A model generated the notes under the pieces. The model was not told where the DNA came from. It saw nothing but the letters and a program-made list of their open reading frames with translations, and ran no database searches. A stretch of DNA of 64,000 nt, taken from contig NZ_PYAL01000009.1 of the NCBI RefSeq assembly GCF_004121055.1, positions 310,001 through 374,000 on the forward strand, written 5' to 3'. Origin of the DNA: Achromobacter aloeverae (lineage in GTDB: Bacteria; Pseudomonadota; Gammaproteobacteria; Burkholderiales; Burkholderiaceae_B). Of this stretch, positions 62,093 through 64,000 are shown one piece after another (position 1 is the stretch's first letter; each line of letters opens with the position of its first letter). The translations under genes were made by a program, and so were the position numbers.

Positions 62093-62851
62093 CTACTCGG
62101 AGGTCTCGGCAAGCTGGGCACGCTGCGCGCGCAGGGTGCGCGCCTTCAGGCGCTCGATCATCGCGTCCACCTTGCGTTGGATGCGGCGGCGGTTCAAGGC
62201 CTTGCTGAGGATATATATCGGTACGGCCTGCTTGGAGCCGAAGCCGTCGATGAGATACAGCCCATGCCTGCCCTGGGCGTTTTCGCCCATGACGATGTTG
62301 CGCGCGGAAATATCGTTGAGGATGATGTGATGGTCGGCCAGCGAATCGAAGAAGAACGCCAGTTGCCGGGCCAGCTCGGGCTCCAGTTGGCCGGCGCGCT
62401 TGACGATTTCCTCCACCGTGGGGGCCAGGCCGCCTTCGCCGTCGGAGATTTTTTCCACCAGCACGCCCAGGCCTTGCGAGGTTTCGGCCAGGCCCACGAC
62501 GCGCGCCATCGGGATCTGCCAGCGGCCGTCCGCGGCATTGTGCGCGGCCGCGTATTCGGCCAGCTCATGGATGTAGGCGCTATAGGCGCCTTCGCGCTGG
62601 AACAGCGCCTTGCTCAGGCGGCGCCAGGGGTGCTTGTTCATGGTGGCCGCGAAGGCGCGGCGATTCACCACCTTGACCAGCAGGTTGGGCTCGTAGGGGT
62701 GCTGGTAGACGCTGCGCTCCGTGCCGGACGCGATGGGGACGAGTTCGTCCAGCTGCAAGGCGTTAAACGGCAGTCCGTGGCCCGGCACGAACGCAGGAGG
62801 GGGAGCGGTCTGGGCGGCCGGTCGATGCCGCTGCAGTGGAACTATGCTCAT
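62093..62851 (-). CDS. YrbL-family kinase-fold protein
   Basis: 252 residues with the PhoP-regulatory-network YrbL domain, a divergent protein-kinase fold. Seen: LVPIASGTERSVYQHPYEPNLLVKVVN (nucleotide-side strands with the Lys in VKV), then the loop HHIILNDISARNIVMG, where Asn-Asp-Ile-Ser-x-x-Asn stands for the HxDxxxxN motif, and LYLIDGFGSKQ for the metal-binding Asp. The basic C-terminal helix RRRIQRKVDAMIERLKART closes the protein. The function is not known; a link to envelope or lipopolysaccharide stress is inferred from the family. It is convergent with the glycosylase gene. Confidence 0.85.
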   Translation of the reverse strand: MSIVPLQRHRPAAQTAPPPAFVPGHGLPFNALQLDELVPIASGTERSVYQHPYEPNLLVKVVNRRAFAATMNKHPWRRLSKALFQREGAYSAYIHELAEYAAAHNAADGRWQIPMARVVGLAETSQGLGVLVEKISDGEGGLAPTVEEIVKRAGQLEPELARQLAFFFDSLADHHIILNDISARNIVMGENAQGRHGLYLIDGFGSKQAVPIYILSKALNRRRIQRKVDAMIERLKARTLRAQRAQLAETSE

Positions 62852-63061
62852 AGAAGCCCAGTGTGATCAGCGCAACAAAAGTGCACTGCCACCTGTTTAT
62901 GACGAAAATTCAACGGTGGTCGTAGTTTGAACTCGATGTCGCCCTAGGTGAAGGGATTTTTCACAATTCTGTGGCGTCCTATCCACATAATCGCGCCAAT
63001 ATCAGCGAATTTACCGTTGGAATAGGTGTAATTATTCCGATTGTTCCATTTTGGAGGCCAT

Positions 63062-64000
63062 TTGCCTAAGTTTTCCTTGGATACCGTGATGTGGCTGTGC
63101 CTGGCCGCGTCCATGTTGGCGGCCTTGCTGGCGGCCCTGGCCTGGCGCCGGCGTCCCGCCGCCGACGGGCGGATGGACCAGTTGCTGGCCGGGCTGGAGA
63201 GAATCGAAAAGACGCTGCGCACCGACCTGGCCGACCACCAGCGCGGGCTGCGCGAGGAGTTCAGCGCGGCCGATCGGGCCCTGCGGCAGGAGCTGGCGCA
63301 CAGCCATGAGGCCTTGCGCGGGGCGCTGGGTCGGGACGCCCAGGCGGCGCGCGTGGAGACGGCGGAGTCGCTGGACCGGTTCGCCGGCCAGTTGCGGCAG
63401 GAACTGCGTAATCTCATCGACCTCAATGACCGCCGCCTGCTGGAAGTGCGGCAGGCCGTCGAGCAGCGGCTGGCGGCCTTGCAGGCCGAAAACGCCGCCA
63501 AGCTGGAGGAAATGCGGCGCACGGTGGACGACAAGCTGCACGCCACGCTGGAGCAACGGCTGGGCGCGTCCTTCAAGCTGGTGTCGGACCGCCTGGAGGC
63601 CGTCCACAAGGGCCTGGGCGAAATGCAATCCCTGGCCGCCGGCGTCGGGGACCTCAAGCGGGTGCTGACCAACGTCAAGTCGCGAGGCACCTGGGGCGAG
63701 GTGCAACTGGCCCGGCTGCTGGAGGACACCATGACGGCCGAGCAATATGGCCGCAACGTCAAGCCCGTGCCCGGCAGCGATGCCATCGTCGAATTCGCCA
63801 TCCGGCTGCCGGGGCGGGGCGAGGGCGGCGAACCGGTCTGGCTGCCCATAGACGCCAAGTTTCCCAAGGAGGAATACGAACGCCTGACCGCGGCCGAGGA
63901 AGCCGCCGACGCCGAAGGGGCGCGGGCAGCGGGCGCGGCGCTGGCGCGGGCCGTGGAAGTCCAGGCCCGGCTGATCGCCGACAAGTACATCGCGCCGCCG
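63062..64000 (+). CDS. rmuC: DNA recombination protein RmuC (partial, C-terminus beyond window)
   Basis: Membrane-anchored protein that limits recombination at inverted repeats. 313 codons are visible. The start is TTG 63062, with GGAGG four bases upstream; ATG 63089 in the same frame is the alternative and lacks a ribosome site. A membrane helix (MWLCLAASMLAALLAALAW) is followed by a long coiled coil (about 35-165) and then the RmuC nuclease-like domain: GTWGEVQLARLLEDTMTAEQY, VEFAIRLPGR, WLPIDAKFPKEEYERL. It runs off the right edge. The 210-base gap before it is relatively AT-rich and may hold its promoter. Confidence 0.93.
   Translation, partial: MPKFSLDTVMWLCLAASMLAALLAALAWRRRPAADGRMDQLLAGLERIEKTLRTDLADHQRGLREEFSAADRALRQELAHSHEALRGALGRDAQAARVETAESLDRFAGQLRQELRNLIDLNDRRLLEVRQAVEQRLAALQAENAAKLEEMRRTVDDKLHATLEQRLGASFKLVSDRLEAVHKGLGEMQSLAAGVGDLKRVLTNVKSRGTWGEVQLARLLEDTMTAEQYGRNVKPVPGSDAIVEFAIRLPGRGEGGEPVWLPIDAKFPKEEYERLTAAEEAADAEGARAAGAALARAVEVQARLIADKYIAPP

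Overview
The window comes from a GC-rich betaproteobacterium. Several things point to Alcaligenaceae of the Bordetella/Achromobacter type: the strongly G/C-biased third codon positions, the pairing of TctC-type (Bug) receptors with IclR/LysR regulators and MmgE/PrpD, the rpsF-priB-rpsR-rplI...dnaB order, and the hom-thrC block behind an AlaC-type aminotransferase. This placement rests on gene content and style, because no similarity search was possible. No rRNA, tRNA, CRISPR array, transposase or prophage was seen. Two genes are cut by the window edges: a Na/Pi cotransporter-family gene at the left and rmuC at the right.

Layout. 1-2.9 kb: Na/Pi-type transporter and L-serine dehydratase sdaA. 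3-14.8 kb: a near-complete type II secretion locus, with gspD-gspE on +, gspC and gspG-H-I-J-K-L-M-N on -, and gspF inverted and apart; no gspO prepilin peptidase is present. 15-17.8 kb: htpX, a DMT transporter and a mercaptopyruvate sulfurtransferase. 17.8-22.1 kb: an IclR-flanked catabolic cluster with a TctC receptor, a Rieske oxygenase and a PhnZ/TmpB-like HD-domain oxygenase. 22.3-25.5 kb: xseB-ispA-dxs (isoprenoid precursors). 25.7-32 kb: folE2, the rpsF-priB-rpsR-rplI operon, a kinase-fold protein, dnaB and an orphan lipase-3-like protein that lacks its nucleophile serine. 32-40.5 kb (all -): YfeH-like transporter, MmgE/PrpD, TctC, LysR, PdxA, PhoH, Bcp and a Mth938-like protein. 40.6-45.1 kb: aminotransferase-hom-thrC and crcB. 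45.2-48.6 kb: the squalene operon hpnC-hpnD-hpnE. 48.8-53 kb: alr, an SDR, radA and a small exported lysine-rich protein. 53-64 kb: large ABC permease, truncated globin, Kdo kinase, potFGHI-type polyamine uptake operon, ArsC-like reductase, 3-methyladenine glycosylase, YrbL-like protein and rmuC.

How the genes work together. ispA and dxs supply farnesyl diphosphate, which hpnCDE can turn into squalene. hom and thrC carry flux from aspartate semialdehyde to threonine. Many genes are translationally coupled through ATGA overlaps: the gsp I/J/K/L/M chain, xseB/ispA, alaC/hom/thrC, hpnD/hpnE, the ABC permease/globin pair, and potG/H/I/ArsC.

Most interesting items: (1) the TctC + Rieske + HD-oxygenase cluster, which looks like a two-oxygenase catabolic pathway for a phosphonate or quaternary-amine substrate; (2) the orphan lipase-3-like protein with Gly in place of the catalytic Ser; (3) a SPOR-like C-terminal tail on the secretin GspD; (4) a GNRA-hairpin repeat that lies within the signal-peptide coding region of a TctC protein; (5) many short tandem repeats at gene ends and inside genes, including one inside the Rieske iron-sulfur loop.
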